DNA of 64,000 bases, taken from an uncultured Pirellulaceae bacterium (GTDB lineage Bacteria > Planctomycetota > Planctomycetia > Pirellulales > Pirellulaceae). Position numbers and translations under genes: made by a program. The DNA lies in NCBI GenBank assembly GCA_937941455.1, contig CALDHM010000001.1, positions 1-64,000 on the forward strand. Reading direction: 5' to 3'. Below are positions 10,990 through 23,651 of this stretch, one piece after another; within the stretch, counting starts at the first letter, position 1; the number at the start of each line of letters is the position of its first letter. The notes under the pieces are model-generated. The model was not told the origin of the DNA. It was given only the letters and a program-made list of their open reading frames with translations, and searched no databases.

Positions 10990-11435
10990 TGCCATCGATT
11001 TCATCCCACTAAAGGTTCTGTCGGCGATACTCCGCGATTTGCTGTTCGTCTTCGGATAGGCGATCTTGCGCCGACTCGATCAGTTCCCGCAATTCGATGA
11101 TTTTGCTGGGCGCCTCCTCGTGATCCAGGGACACCGCCAAGAGGCATTCGGACTGATCGACTTGCTTCTCGTCCCGTTTATCGCTAAGGATTCGCCGCGA
11201 GCCGGAGACTACTTTGTTCTTCGCCGTAGTCGTTTACTGACGGACCAAGTCCTGCTCTTTATGAAGTTCGAATTCGCCGTGCCGCACACGCAACGAGAAG
11301 CTGGCCATGAACCCTTGCACAAAATCAATCGAGTCATAGAACCGGGACAGCCGTGAATCGACCATTAGCAAGCGAATTTCGCGACGGACTAGGGGCTCAT
11401 ATTGCCTAACCAATTCTTCCGAGGCGGCAGCGTCA
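10990..11435 (-). pseudogene. decayed ECF-type RNA polymerase sigma factor
   Basis: Manual minus-strand translation: QGDAAASEELVRQYEPLVRREIRLLMVDSRLSRFYDSIDFVQGFMASFSLRVRHGEFELHKEQDLVRQ*TTTAKNKVVSGSRRILSDKR...ELRELIESAQDRLSEDEQQIAEYRRQNL*WDEI. Clear planctomycete ECF sigma pattern with two in-frame stops. Confidence 0.8.
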
Positions 11436-11813
11436 CCTTGGCTTGACGTTCAAACAAAATCAAGAAGGCGGACTGATCCTTGTTGCTGGATATCGCCCAT
11501 GGCAACCCAATGAGTATGGCATCATTTCATCGCAACACCTCCCAGAATTACTTTTCACGCACCCGCCAATAAGTTTTTTTGGCAGTCTGCCTGTGTCAAT
11601 ACTCGCCGAGATTGCTCCCGTATCAAGGCACCGCCGAATCAACCGTCTATGTTTTTAAACATGGCATTCAGACACGCAGCAGGGCCAAGCCGAAGAGTTG
11701 AGACGGGATCAGCCGCGACTTGATCCGCTGGGAGGCCCTACATCACCTATCGCAAATTGTCCGTCCGGCGCACCTACGGGGCCGGAAAAAATCCTGGCAA
11801 ATAAAAAATAAGC

Positions 11814-12968
11814 TCAACGCTGGTAGATCGGCAGCAGGCCGTGATCTAATTGCAAAATGATGAGGTTGCAGGCTGTGGCGTAAATGGCGTCGACCTCACC
11901 CGAATCCCAAGAACCGTTGGGCTTTTGTTGGTCGAGAATGCGGCGAAAGAGTTTGGCGCGAAAGGGGAGCCATTCGGCGTCACCTTGCCGATAGACCACT
12001 TGGCTGTAATACAGATAAGTGTAGTGCCAATGTCCGTACTGATTTCCGTTGCAGTCGTGCAACGTACGCTTGGCGTAGGCCCACATTTCGGGGATGTGGG
12101 GGCTTTGGTCGTCACCGGCGTTGTAGAGTGCTGCCAAGGCCGCGGCCGTAATCGGCGGCCGGCTATCGCCTAGCGAGGAAGAACTGTAGGAAATGCCCCC
12201 ATCCTTATTCTTGCATTTGTAAATGTATTGAATGGCATCGTCGATGACTTTCTTCGGCACGACCAGTCCCGCATTGCGACAGGCACGCAAGCCTTGCACT
12301 TGTGTGACGGTGGTTGAGCCTTCGTCAAAATCCTCTTGTTCGCCACTCACGTAGCCCCAGCCCCCCGCCTTGGTTTGGGCTCGCCCGCTGAACACGATCG
12401 CCCGATCGAGAACGTCGGTGAGTTCCTTGCGCCGTTCGGCGTCCTCTTCCTCTCCCAGGACTTGCGAAAGAAAGAGCATCGCGAAACCATGGCCGTAGGT
12501 GTAGCGATCGTCCTTCTGCGGGTCGCCAATCAATCCATTCTTGCGGCAGCGCGTCATCAGGAAATCGGCGCAAGCGCGAATCGGCTTCGAAAATGTCCCT
12601 TGCACCGTCGTGGAACCGGAACAGATCAAGGCGATGCCCGCTAATGCTGCGATCGCGGTCGGGTAATAATCGACATTCCAGTGACCGAGAGGCGTTTGTT
12701 GCGCGACGAGCCAGTCGAGGCCTTTGGTCAGGCCGAGTTGGAGGCGTTTCTCGAATTCAGGATTCTTCCGCGGTGGGACTGGTTCTTGGAAGCAAGCCGT
12801 GGCTGAGCTCGACATGGCCAGTGTCATCGGCAGGGACGATGCGGCCAACAGCCACTCCCGCCGCGAAACTCCACAGTCACGGCGAAACCAAGCGCCAGCG
12901 AAAGGACCGAGTAGCCACATACTGCACAAGAATACCGTCGAAAACTGGTAAACCAACTTCGGCGGCAT
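11814..12968 (-). CDS. prenyltransferase/squalene-oxidase-repeat protein (terpene cyclase-like), secreted
   Basis: 384-aa ORF; repeated GLDWLVAQQTPLGHWN, GGWGYVSG, KDGGISYSSSSLG, QKPNGSWDSGEVDAIYATA motifs. Confidence 0.82.
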   Translation of the reverse strand: MPPKLVYQFSTVFLCSMWLLGPFAGAWFRRDCGVSRREWLLAASSLPMTLAMSSSATACFQEPVPPRKNPEFEKRLQLGLTKGLDWLVAQQTPLGHWNVDYYPTAIAALAGIALICSGSTTVQGTFSKPIRACADFLMTRCRKNGLIGDPQKDDRYTYGHGFAMLFLSQVLGEEEDAERRKELTDVLDRAIVFSGRAQTKAGGWGYVSGEQEDFDEGSTTVTQVQGLRACRNAGLVVPKKVIDDAIQYIYKCKNKDGGISYSSSSLGDSRPPITAAALAALYNAGDDQSPHIPEMWAYAKRTLHDCNGNQYGHWHYTYLYYSQVVYRQGDAEWLPFRAKLFRRILDQQKPNGSWDSGEVDAIYATACNLIILQLDHGLLPIYQR

Positions 12969-13111
12969 CGCCTAAGCTTACCGCCCAGGAGTTCCATCCT
13001 AGGGTGGACACATTGAACCGACAACGCCAGGAGAGAAAATGCGGCGACAAGGGCGGGGCTTTACCGCTGGCGGAGGTCACAATTCCCAGCACCAGCGTCG
13101 GAAAACTGTAG

Positions 13112-13131
13112 CCACGGGTGCCAACCCGTGG
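13112..13131. repeat. REP-like hairpin CCACGGGT-GCCA-ACCCGTGG
   Basis: Perfect 8-bp inverted repeat; a related imperfect copy (CCACGAGTGCCAAAACGTGG) lies at 13187-13206. Confidence 0.6.
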
Positions 13132-13186
13132 AAAAATCACAGGCGACGCCAACGCCGAACGCGAAAATCCCGATAGCATACCGCAG

Positions 13187-13206
13187 CCACGAGTGCCAAA
13201 ACGTGG
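13187..13206. repeat. degenerate second copy of the REP-like hairpin
   Basis: CCACGAGTGCCAAAACGTGG, aligned without gaps to 13112-13131. Confidence 0.5.
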
Positions 13207-13284
13207 CCGAATAGATGCTGCGAACACACCACTTGCCAGAAAACGCTCAGCCGTGGCCGCAGCCCCAGCCAAGTGCATCACGAC

Positions 13285-13488
13285 CTATTTGAGCTGCCTG
13301 TAAGTCAGAAAACTAAAGGTGGCAATGGTCCCGGAACCGATCACAAAGATAATGTCCAGAATCACGTTCGTGTAACGAAAGGGAGCGACGTCGCTCATTC
13401 CCAGCAGGCCCAACAGCAAATCAGCAAAAAACAGGAGGAATACCAATCCCGCAACTGCCAAAGAAAATATGCAGAGGCCTTTCAGCAT
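13285..13488 (-). CDS. small membrane protein, hypothetical
   Basis: MLKGLCIFSLAVAGLVFLLFFADLLLGLLGMSDVAPFRYTNVILDIIFVIGSGTIATFSFLTYRQLK; two TM segments; internal Met in the 83-aa ORF taken as start. Confidence 0.7.
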   Translation of the reverse strand: MLKGLCIFSLAVAGLVFLLFFADLLLGLLGMSDVAPFRYTNVILDIIFVIGSGTIATFSFLTYRQLK

Positions 13489-13812
13489 TGCGCAATGATC
13501 CCTGTTCGAATACGCCAAGTGCCCAGCGGCAGTCATGTTTGCACCGAGCCCTACCCAATATCGGCAACTAGGTTAGTATAATTGGGCTTTTGTAACTGTC
13601 ACCCCCGCAGGATCGACGAAACCGGGCATTTTGTCACGATCGGGGGACTTTGACCAGCGGACGTTCGCCGTATTTGCCGGTTGTGCGGACCAAACAACTC
13701 AGAAATCGAGGGGGGAAACACCGACTGCCGAGCCGCACGGTTGTTGTCGGGGACACCGAGAAATGAATGTCAAGTTTCGCCAAAGCGGTTTCGATCAGCC
13801 TAGGGACACCGC

Positions 13813-14310
13813 ATGAAAATCGCAGTTTATACCGGATCATTCGATCCGATTACCCTCGGGCATTTGAATGTGATTCAGCGCAGTAGCGCACTGGTGGATC
13901 GCCTCGTGGTTGGCATTGGCGACAATCAGGACAAGCGTCCTTTGTTTGCGCCCCACGAACGGATGCAATTGATCCGGCGAGTGATTCGCGATTTGGAGAA
14001 TGTGGAAGTTCAAGTCTTTTCCGGACTGGCCGTCAACTTCGTCAAGGCGTGCGGAGCAACTGTCATGATCCGCGGGGTACGCCCGCTGACCGACATTGCC
14101 GCCGAGTTCACCATGTCGATGGCCAACCGCCGTCTTGATCCGGGACTGGAAACGATTTTTTTGATGGCTGACGGAGATTACGCCCATGTGTCGAGCAGCC
14201 TTATCAAACAGATTACGCCACTGGCTGACGATTATCAGTTGGCTCAATTTTTGCCTGCCGAAATCATCCCTGATTTGCGGGCGAAGTTGGCAGCGAAAGC
14301 CTCTGGTTGA
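13813..14310 (+). CDS. coaD: phosphopantetheine adenylyltransferase
   Basis: MKIAVYTGSFDPITLGHLNVIQRSS..., MIRGVRPLTDIAAEFTMSMANRRL, SSSLIKQI; full-length CoaD. Confidence 0.96.
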   Translation: MKIAVYTGSFDPITLGHLNVIQRSSALVDRLVVGIGDNQDKRPLFAPHERMQLIRRVIRDLENVEVQVFSGLAVNFVKACGATVMIRGVRPLTDIAAEFTMSMANRRLDPGLETIFLMADGDYAHVSSSLIKQITPLADDYQLAQFLPAEIIPDLRAKLAAKASG

Positions 14311-14335
14311 ACGCGGCAGTAACCGCCGTTAGACG

Positions 14336-15319
14336 ATGAATGTGCTGACCGCCGTATTGGAAGCGTTCGGTATTGCGGCCGCTGAAGTTCAAGCGGTGCC
14401 GCGCCCAGGCTTCAGTAGCGCTTCGGTCATCAAGGTTGTCGCGAGCGATCAATCGGAATATTGCGTGAAGCAAACCGCAACCGCGGCGACCACCAACGAG
14501 ACACTTTCGCTTGCGTATCGAGTGCTCAGCCAGGCGTATCAATCCGGGTGCGATTTTATTCCTGTTCCTCGCTTGGCGGTCAGCGGCCAACCGTGGTACG
14601 AACGGGGCGGATTACGGTGGGAGGTCTGCAACTGGCTCCCTGGAGCGGCGGATTTCAATCTGCGGCCGTCTCGCGAGAGACTGCATGCTGCCGTCGAGGC
14701 CGTCGCGCAATTCCATGCGGCCGCCCAGTGCGGCGCGGCCACTTGGGGAGTTTCCCCAGCCATCGCACGGCGGCTCGCGTTGCTTCGGCAACTGCCCGAA
14801 CGTTACCGCGCGCTGATTTCGGCGAACTTTACGACCACGATCGAGGAAAAACTTCCGGCGGCTCGAGTGTTACGGCGGATACCGGATCTGCACCCGGAAT
14901 GCCAACGACAAGGCGAGTTTTTCGCCAGTCGGCCATGGCAATTGCAGCCAGTGCATGGTGATTTGTGGCATGATCATCTGCTGTTCACAGGAAATCGGCT
15001 GGCGGGAATGATCGACTTTTCCGCGCTGAAAATCGACGTGCCCCAACTCGACTGGGGGCGCATGGTATCCAGTCTGCGCATCGAGGAGTGTATCCCACGG
15101 AACGAGTTTTTTTTGTCGCTCGAGGATTGTCGCCAACAAAGAATCTCACCGCATGAAATCCAAGCCATTCGCTGGTTTGGCCGAGTCACCTTAGTGCTCG
15201 GGACTTTGTACTGGATCGAAAGAATCCAGCGGACGGGTGCGGAGTGCGGCGACAGCAGCCACGCTTGGGAACGTTTCGCCGACCTATGCCATCAACTAGA
15301 ATTGGATCTCGGCGAATGA
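14336..15319 (+). CDS. phosphotransferase (APH family)
   Basis: 327-aa ORF; QPVHGDLWHDHLLFTGNRLAGMIDFSALKIDVPQLDWGRM, aminoglycoside-phosphotransferase-like catalytic core. Confidence 0.82.
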   Translation: MNVLTAVLEAFGIAAAEVQAVPRPGFSSASVIKVVASDQSEYCVKQTATAATTNETLSLAYRVLSQAYQSGCDFIPVPRLAVSGQPWYERGGLRWEVCNWLPGAADFNLRPSRERLHAAVEAVAQFHAAAQCGAATWGVSPAIARRLALLRQLPERYRALISANFTTTIEEKLPAARVLRRIPDLHPECQRQGEFFASRPWQLQPVHGDLWHDHLLFTGNRLAGMIDFSALKIDVPQLDWGRMVSSLRIEECIPRNEFFLSLEDCRQQRISPHEIQAIRWFGRVTLVLGTLYWIERIQRTGAECGDSSHAWERFADLCHQLELDLGE

Positions 15320-15358
15320 ATGTCCCGCTCCCAATGTTTTCGCAGAACTGAATCCGAG

Positions 15359-16813
15359 ATGAAAAAACGACAGAGCCAAGTAGAATGTGCCGTTTGGTTG
15401 ACACGCTATTTACTACTCAGCGCTGCTGCCTGTTATACTTTTTGGCCGAGCATCGCGGCAGCATGGCAGCAGGCGATTGGCGAAGCGCATGCAGCAGCGT
15501 TGGCCCGAATTGAAGAACCAAGTGTCGCGGCGAGTCTTAAATTTCTGGCGAGCGATGAACTTGCCGGGCGGGGTACGGGCACTCCCGAATACGCGATCGC
15601 AGCCGCTTATGTTGCAAGTCGTTTTCAAGCGGCGGGGCTTGAAGGGGGGGGCGACCAAGGGACGTTCTACCACACGAAAGAGATCCAATTGTCTTTGATG
15701 CCCGGCCGGGGAATCGAATTCGCCTCGCCGCAAGGGCAGACACTGCCGTTTCTCGGAGTGCTGGCAGCGACCGATCAAGAGGTTGCTGCTGCGGGGGCAG
15801 TGCAAAAGCTCAACCTCCGCGAAATTCCCGAGGACGGAGAGATCGCCGCAGTCGTCTTGGCTGAGCTCCGTTCGCCGTCGCCGCCAGCCCGCGCGGTCCA
15901 AGCCATTTTAGCAAACGCCGCGGCCAAACTAAGCGCACGGGGTGCGCGAGCGCTCCTGCTGGCTGTCGACCCCAACGACGATTTGGTGAAAAACTCGCTG
16001 AGAAGTACGATTCAGCCTCGTGTCGTTGATCCGCGAACCAATCTGGCGATTCCCATCGTGTTGATCGATCAAAACCTGACGAACCAACTCGAGCAAGTTC
16101 AACTCAAGGTGCCTCCAAGAATTCTGCAGTCCTATCGAGCGAAAAATGTCATCGGCATGATACGCGGCAGCGATCCTGTCCTGGCCGCAGAGGCCGTCGT
16201 CTTCTCAGCGCATCTCGATCACTTGGGACGTGCTCCGAACGATCCTGAACAGATCTACAACGGAGCCGACGACAACGCCTCGGGGGTTACTGCGGTGCTG
16301 TCGCTGGCCGATGCCTTTGGAGCCAGCGCGATACGCCCGCAGCGGACGTTGCTGTTCATGGCATTCTGGGGGGAAGAGTCGGGGCTGTTGGGATCGCGCG
16401 ACTTTGCCGCGCGGCCAACTTGGCCGTTGGAAAAAATCGTGGCCAACATCAATATCGAGATGATTGGACGGCCGGAACCAGGGGCTACGAAAAAGATTTG
16501 GGTAACGGGTTGGGAGAAAAGCGATTTGGGGACCATCATGAATGAGGCTTCTCAGGAAGTCGGCGTGACTATTTTTGAACACCCCAGGTACAGTTCGATG
16601 CTGTATCGCTCTAGCGATAATTGGTCGTTTGCCGAAAAGGGGGTGGTGGCCCATAGTTTTTCGGCAGGCTCGTTGCATGGAGACTACCATCAACCAACGG
16701 ACGACTGGGAGAAGCTGGATACGCAGCACATGACCGAGGTCATCCGCGGACTATATTTCGGCAGTTTGCCGCTCACGTCGGGCCAAGCCAAACCCAAGCC
16801 TGCTGCAAAATGA
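15359..16813 (+). CDS. M28 family metallopeptidase
   Basis: VVFSAHLDHLG, YNGADDNASGVTAVLSLADAF, MAFWGEESGLLGSRDF, NINIEMIGRP; signal-like N-terminus. Confidence 0.9.
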   Translation: MKKRQSQVECAVWLTRYLLLSAAACYTFWPSIAAAWQQAIGEAHAAALARIEEPSVAASLKFLASDELAGRGTGTPEYAIAAAYVASRFQAAGLEGGGDQGTFYHTKEIQLSLMPGRGIEFASPQGQTLPFLGVLAATDQEVAAAGAVQKLNLREIPEDGEIAAVVLAELRSPSPPARAVQAILANAAAKLSARGARALLLAVDPNDDLVKNSLRSTIQPRVVDPRTNLAIPIVLIDQNLTNQLEQVQLKVPPRILQSYRAKNVIGMIRGSDPVLAAEAVVFSAHLDHLGRAPNDPEQIYNGADDNASGVTAVLSLADAFGASAIRPQRTLLFMAFWGEESGLLGSRDFAARPTWPLEKIVANINIEMIGRPEPGATKKIWVTGWEKSDLGTIMNEASQEVGVTIFEHPRYSSMLYRSSDNWSFAEKGVVAHSFSAGSLHGDYHQPTDDWEKLDTQHMTEVIRGLYFGSLPLTSGQAKPKPAAK

Positions 16814-16863
16814 ATACTTATTGCAGCAATCGAGCTGCCAACGCAACAATGTAGTTATTCGCA

Positions 16864-17076
16864 TCAATAATGGGGTGGTTTGTCATCGACCAACGTTCGC
16901 GTCGGATCGATGCGGATCGTCTCGAGGAGGGACGACAAGCGGGCGACGGCCTGTTCCAGCAAATCGATGCGGCGCTTATCGACCAGCATCATCTCGTTTT
17001 GTTTTTCAAAGTCGCGTTGCAAGAGCCCTAAATTGGTTTCAAGCTCGATCAGCTTTCGCTCCAGATCTTTCGGCAT
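16864..17076 (-). CDS. slyX: SlyX family protein
   Basis: 70-aa coiled-coil ORF ending DDKPPHY (SlyX PPHY hallmark). Confidence 0.8.
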   Translation of the reverse strand: MPKDLERKLIELETNLGLLQRDFEKQNEMMLVDKRRIDLLEQAVARLSSLLETIRIDPTRTLVDDKPPHY

Positions 17077-17517
17077 GGAACTTCTCCTTGATGAAACAGT
17101 GCTGCGGTTCGCCGTGCGATGCTAGTCCCAACCTAAATGTCCCGTTCGCTCCTGTCACGAGGTGGCCGCCCGTTGCTGTTTACCCGAGAGTGAACGATGC
17201 ACCAACAAAACTTTGGGAAATTCGGTATTTGCCGACCAAAACTTCGCCGTTCGTGGGGAAGATGCGGGGTAACTATCGGCGAAGCTCAAGGTTTGGGAGA
17301 ACGTGCGACAGGTACGGATCAAATTTCGAGAATTCGCAGTCGCGGACGCTCCTGGCTCCGACGCGAGCGGTCGCAGAAAGTCGTGCCTGATACGAGCCTG
17401 ACGGAACCGGGGTGACACCAATCTGGTGAACCGAGATAGCCGCGGGGAACTGTCGCTAGTGCTGCGGGCTCGGATTTTAACGGGTGACCGGTCGCTACAG
17501 AGTTGGCTGTTGGGGAA

Positions 17518-17916
17518 TCAGGAGTTCTTTTGAGCGACGCGGAGTTGGGCGCGGGCTTGAGCCAAGGTGCGATTTTTCAGCTCCACCATCTCGAATTTGT
17601 CGTCGGCGTTGATCTTGACATCGTCGAGGATTTTGTGGGCCGCGGCGACATCGATTTTGTTGGGAAACTCTGAGCGGCCCGTGATGACCGAGACCCGGTT
17701 GTTGAGGACTTGGACGAAGCCCCCATCGACATAGAATCGAATGGTCTCATTTCCGGCCGTTACCCGCAACTCGCCCGGGGCTAGTCGCCCAATCATTGCC
17801 GCATGGCCCGCCAAGATGCCGGCCTCGCCATCAAACAGCGGGACGACGACCATTTCGGCCTCGCGGTCGAAGGTGGTCGATTCAGGCGTGACGATGGAAA
17901 CGTGCAGCTTGCTCAT
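17518..17916 (-). CDS. atpC: ATP synthase F1 subunit epsilon
   Basis: MSKLHVSIVTPESTTFDREAEMVVVPLFDGEAGILAGHAAMIGRLAPGELRV. Confidence 0.93.
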   Translation of the reverse strand: MSKLHVSIVTPESTTFDREAEMVVVPLFDGEAGILAGHAAMIGRLAPGELRVTAGNETIRFYVDGGFVQVLNNRVSVITGRSEFPNKIDVAAAHKILDDVKINADDKFEMVELKNRTLAQARAQLRVAQKNS

Positions 17917-17963
17917 GGCAGACCTTTGACGATGTCAGATAAACGCGATTCGACCGCTGTGAA

Positions 17964-20353
<2,390 letters not shown>

Positions 20354-20406
20354 GAGTGTCTGTCAATCTGCGAACGTGGGAACGTAACGAATAACGAGTC
20401 TGCCGA

Positions 20407-21936
20407 CTAGGGCCGGAAGTTGCGATTGAATTCCTCGATCACTTCCACGACGGCCTTGGTCGCGGGATGATCGCTTTTCTTCATCGCATCGCCATCGTTC
20501 TTGTGTTTGTCTACTAGATTCCAGACGTCTTGCTTCTTGTTGTGAACGAATTCGAGGAAGCTTTCCTCCCACTTCCGCACGGCGCTCACGGGGATGCCAT
20601 CGAGGTAGCCCTTGGTTCCCGCGAAGATCACCATGATTTGGTCAACGACGTGCAGCGGCTTGTACTGGTTTTGTTTGAGCAGTTCCACCATGCGGTAGCC
20701 GCGATCGAGGCGCGCCTGCGTCATGGCGTCCAGGTCGGTACCGAGTTGGGCAAAGGCTTCCAGCTCGCGGAAGGCCGCCAAGTCCAAACGGAGACCGCCG
20801 GCGACGTTCTTCATTGCCTTGACTTGTGCGGCACCGCCGACGCGAGAAACCGAGATCCCTGCATTCATGGCGGGGCGTACCCCGGCGAAGAACAAGTCGG
20901 GTTGCAAATAAATTTGGCCGTCTGTAATCGAAATCACGTTGGTGGGGATGTAGGCGGAAACTTCGCCTTCGAGCGTTTCGATGATCGGCAGCGACGTGAT
21001 GGAACCGGCTCCCAGAGCGTCGCTCAGCTTTGCCGACCGTTCGAGCAAGCGGCTGTGGCAGTAGAACACGTCACCCGGATAAGCCTCGCGGCCCGGAGGG
21101 CGGCGCATGAGAAGGGACAACTCGCGGTAGGCCTGGGCCTGCTTCGACAAGTCATCGTAAACGATCAAGCAATGCTGGCCCTTCCACATGAAGTACTCGG
21201 CCATCGCCGTTCCGGCGTATGGAGCGATGTATTGCAGCGGGGCAGGGGAGCTGGCACCGGCGACGATCACTGTGGTGTAGGCCATCGCACCCCGCTCGGT
21301 CAATTCCCGTACGACGTTGGCAACCGAGCTGTCCTTTTGTCCGACCGCGACGTAAAAACATTTCACGCCACTTTCTTTTTGGTTGATGATCGCGTCGATG
21401 GCAATGGCTGTCTTGCCCGTCTTGCGGTCGCCGATGATGAGTTCCCGCTGGCCGCGTCCGACGGGAGTCATCGCGTCAACAGCCTTGATCCCGGTTTGCA
21501 TCGGTTCGTGAACCGGCTTCCGCTCGGCGACCCCCGGTGCGATGACCTCGACAGGACGCGTTTCGGTGGAACTGATCGGTCCCTTGCCGTCCAGCGGATT
21601 ACCCAGCGGATCGATCACGCGACCGATCACGGCATCACCGACGGGCACCGACAACAGTGTGCCGAGCGCTTTGACCTGGTCTCCTTCGTTGATTTTGAGG
21701 TAGTCACCCAGGATGATCACCCCGACGGAGCTTTCCTCCAAGTTGAAGGCCAGTCCGATGATACCTCCCGGGAACTCGACCATTTCACCGGCCGAGACTC
21801 CGGTCAGGCCGTGGACGCGGGCGATACCGTCACCGACTTCGAGTACCGTCCCCACCTCGCGGACGTCGATTTGGCTTTCAAAGTTGGCGATCTCTTTTTG
21901 GATCACCGATGCGATTTCGTCAGCACTAATTTTCAT
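20407..21936 (-). CDS. atpA: ATP synthase F1 subunit alpha
   Basis: [51 protein letters not shown]. Confidence 0.97.
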   Translation of the reverse strand: MKISADEIASVIQKEIANFESQIDVREVGTVLEVGDGIARVHGLTGVSAGEMVEFPGGIIGLAFNLEESSVGVIILGDYLKINEGDQVKALGTLLSVPVGDAVIGRVIDPLGNPLDGKGPISSTETRPVEVIAPGVAERKPVHEPMQTGIKAVDAMTPVGRGQRELIIGDRKTGKTAIAIDAIINQKESGVKCFYVAVGQKDSSVANVVRELTERGAMAYTTVIVAGASSPAPLQYIAPYAGTAMAEYFMWKGQHCLIVYDDLSKQAQAYRELSLLMRRPPGREAYPGDVFYCHSRLLERSAKLSDALGAGSITSLPIIETLEGEVSAYIPTNVISITDGQIYLQPDLFFAGVRPAMNAGISVSRVGGAAQVKAMKNVAGGLRLDLAAFRELEAFAQLGTDLDAMTQARLDRGYRMVELLKQNQYKPLHVVDQIMVIFAGTKGYLDGIPVSAVRKWEESFLEFVHNKKQDVWNLVDKHKNDGDAMKKSDHPATKAVVEVIEEFNRNFRP

Positions 21937-22039
21937 GACAACCTCGTATGTTCAATTGAGCGGCTACCGGGAAGCCGCCCGCGATATGTATGTTGGTTTA
22001 GGGTTCAGACCTGTCGGCTGAACGCCAATTTGCCACCGA

Positions 22040-22666
22040 TTAAACCGCGTCCGTGACGAACTGGTCGATGGATCGACGAATGGAATCGGCAACCCCCTTC
22101 ACTGCCTTGACTTTGATTTTTTCCAAGCGATTCTTCACGCTGGTGTCATAGACGGTGTCGCCGATCCTCACAACCACGCCGCCCAGGATCTCCGGATCGA
22201 CACGGACGGTGACGAGGACTTGTCGACCAACCATCTGCGAAAGTTTTTCCTCGAGCCGCCGCACGGCATCGCCATCGAGCGGAACCGCCGAAACGACCTC
22301 GCCCCGCACACGTCCGGCGACCTCATCTTGGATGTCGCGTGCAGCCCGTTCGACGGCCAGAAAGCAATCGAACCTCCCGCGCTTCGCCAGAAGTTTGAGA
22401 CCGTTGATCAGCAACGGCTCGGCTCGGCCCTTGAGCGCCGCATCGATCACATTGGCTTTGGCATCGTAGGGGACCTTAGGGGACTCCAACGTCGCGCGAA
22501 GCTTGGGGAGTTGGCGGAGAACCTCGGCGAACTGCGTGAGTTGTTCCACAAGGAGATCGAGCTTCCCATGCTGCTGCGCCTCGTTGAGCCAGGCGCGAGC
22601 GTAGACCTCGCCGACCTGGGCCATCGAGGCGTCGAGAACGCTGGGGATTTTTTCCGCTTCAGTCAT
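22040..22666 (-). CDS. atpH: ATP synthase F1 subunit delta
   Basis: 208-aa ORF in the operon position; VTVRVDPEILGGVVVRIGDTVYDTSVKNRLEKIK. Confidence 0.92.
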   Translation of the reverse strand: MTEAEKIPSVLDASMAQVGEVYARAWLNEAQQHGKLDLLVEQLTQFAEVLRQLPKLRATLESPKVPYDAKANVIDAALKGRAEPLLINGLKLLAKRGRFDCFLAVERAARDIQDEVAGRVRGEVVSAVPLDGDAVRRLEEKLSQMVGRQVLVTVRVDPEILGGVVVRIGDTVYDTSVKNRLEKIKVKAVKGVADSIRRSIDQFVTDAV

Positions 22667-22720
22667 GTGTCGATTTCAGTTCAACCCGTTGAGCGTAGCC
22701 AGTTCCGTCGAACTGGCAAT

Positions 22721-23272
22721 TTAGACTCGTTTAATGAATCCGTTGATCGACTCGTCGATCAGTTGCCGATGATCATCTTTGTTCAGGGAGCGGCCGATGA
22801 TCGAGCCTGCCAAGCCGACAGCGGTCTCGGCACTTTTTTCGGCCAGTTCCCGCACTGCCGCGTCCTTGGCCGCCTTGATTTCGGCCAGGGCGCGATCGCG
22901 CTGGGCTTGAGCAGCCGCATTCGCCTCGGCCACGATTTTTTCCTTGGCGGCCATGGCGTCCTTGCGAGCCTCTGCGACGATGGCGTCAGCTTGTTCCGCT
23001 ACTGCCGCCAGTTTTTGCTCGTAGGCCTTGAGCGTTTCCTGAGCTTCGGCGTTGGCGCGTTGAGCCGCCTCGATATTTTCGGCAATCGATCTCTCGCGTT
23101 GATCGAGAGCCTGCAGCAACGGCTTCCACGCAAACTTGGTGAGCAAAAACAGCAACCCCAAGAAAATCAGGATGGAAAAAATCATCAAGTCCAAGTCGCC
23201 CTTGAACGGATCGACTTTGGCATCATCACCAGCCTTGGCCAACAACACCGCAACAGAACTGAGACTGCTCAT
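22721..23272 (-). CDS. atpF: ATP synthase F0 subunit b
   Basis: One N-terminal TM followed by a long Ala/Glu/Lys coiled coil, operon position. Confidence 0.93.
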   Translation of the reverse strand: MSSLSSVAVLLAKAGDDAKVDPFKGDLDLMIFSILIFLGLLFLLTKFAWKPLLQALDQRERSIAENIEAAQRANAEAQETLKAYEQKLAAVAEQADAIVAEARKDAMAAKEKIVAEANAAAQAQRDRALAEIKAAKDAAVRELAEKSAETAVGLAGSIIGRSLNKDDHRQLIDESINGFIKRV

Positions 23273-23312
23273 CGCATGCTCCGGAATGAAGTCCGAGAAA
23301 CGTTACCCGACG

Positions 23313-23606
23313 TTACTTTGCGGCACCGCCTTGGATCAGAGCCGTCAAGATGGCGAAGAATGCAGCACCTTCGATCAGAGCGGCCGCAATGATCATGGCC
23401 GTTTGAATCTTGCCGGCCATTTCGGGTTGGCGAGCGATCGCTTCGCAGGCCGAGCCGCCGATGCGACCGATACCCAAGCCAGCACCCAACACGGCCAGTC
23501 CAGCGCCGATCGCCGACAAGGTAGGCATCAGCGAATCGGCAGCCATCAAGGGCGAACCTACTGCACAAACTGCTGCAAACATGGAAGCCAACAACCACTT
23601 CGACAT
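23313..23606 (-). CDS. atpE: ATP synthase F0 subunit c
   Basis: GAGLGIGRIGGSACEAIARQPEMAGKIQTAMIIAAALIEGAAFFAILTALI; signal-like N-terminal extension. Confidence 0.95.
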   Translation of the reverse strand: MSKWLLASMFAAVCAVGSPLMAADSLMPTLSAIGAGLAVLGAGLGIGRIGGSACEAIARQPEMAGKIQTAMIIAAALIEGAAFFAILTALIQGGAAK

Positions 23607-23651
23607 TTAATTATCTCCGTCAAAAAGATGAACGAAAGTCAGTAAACCAAC

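Noticed and set aside
20530-22056. 508-aa plus-strand ORF
   Set aside because: Antisense of atpA.
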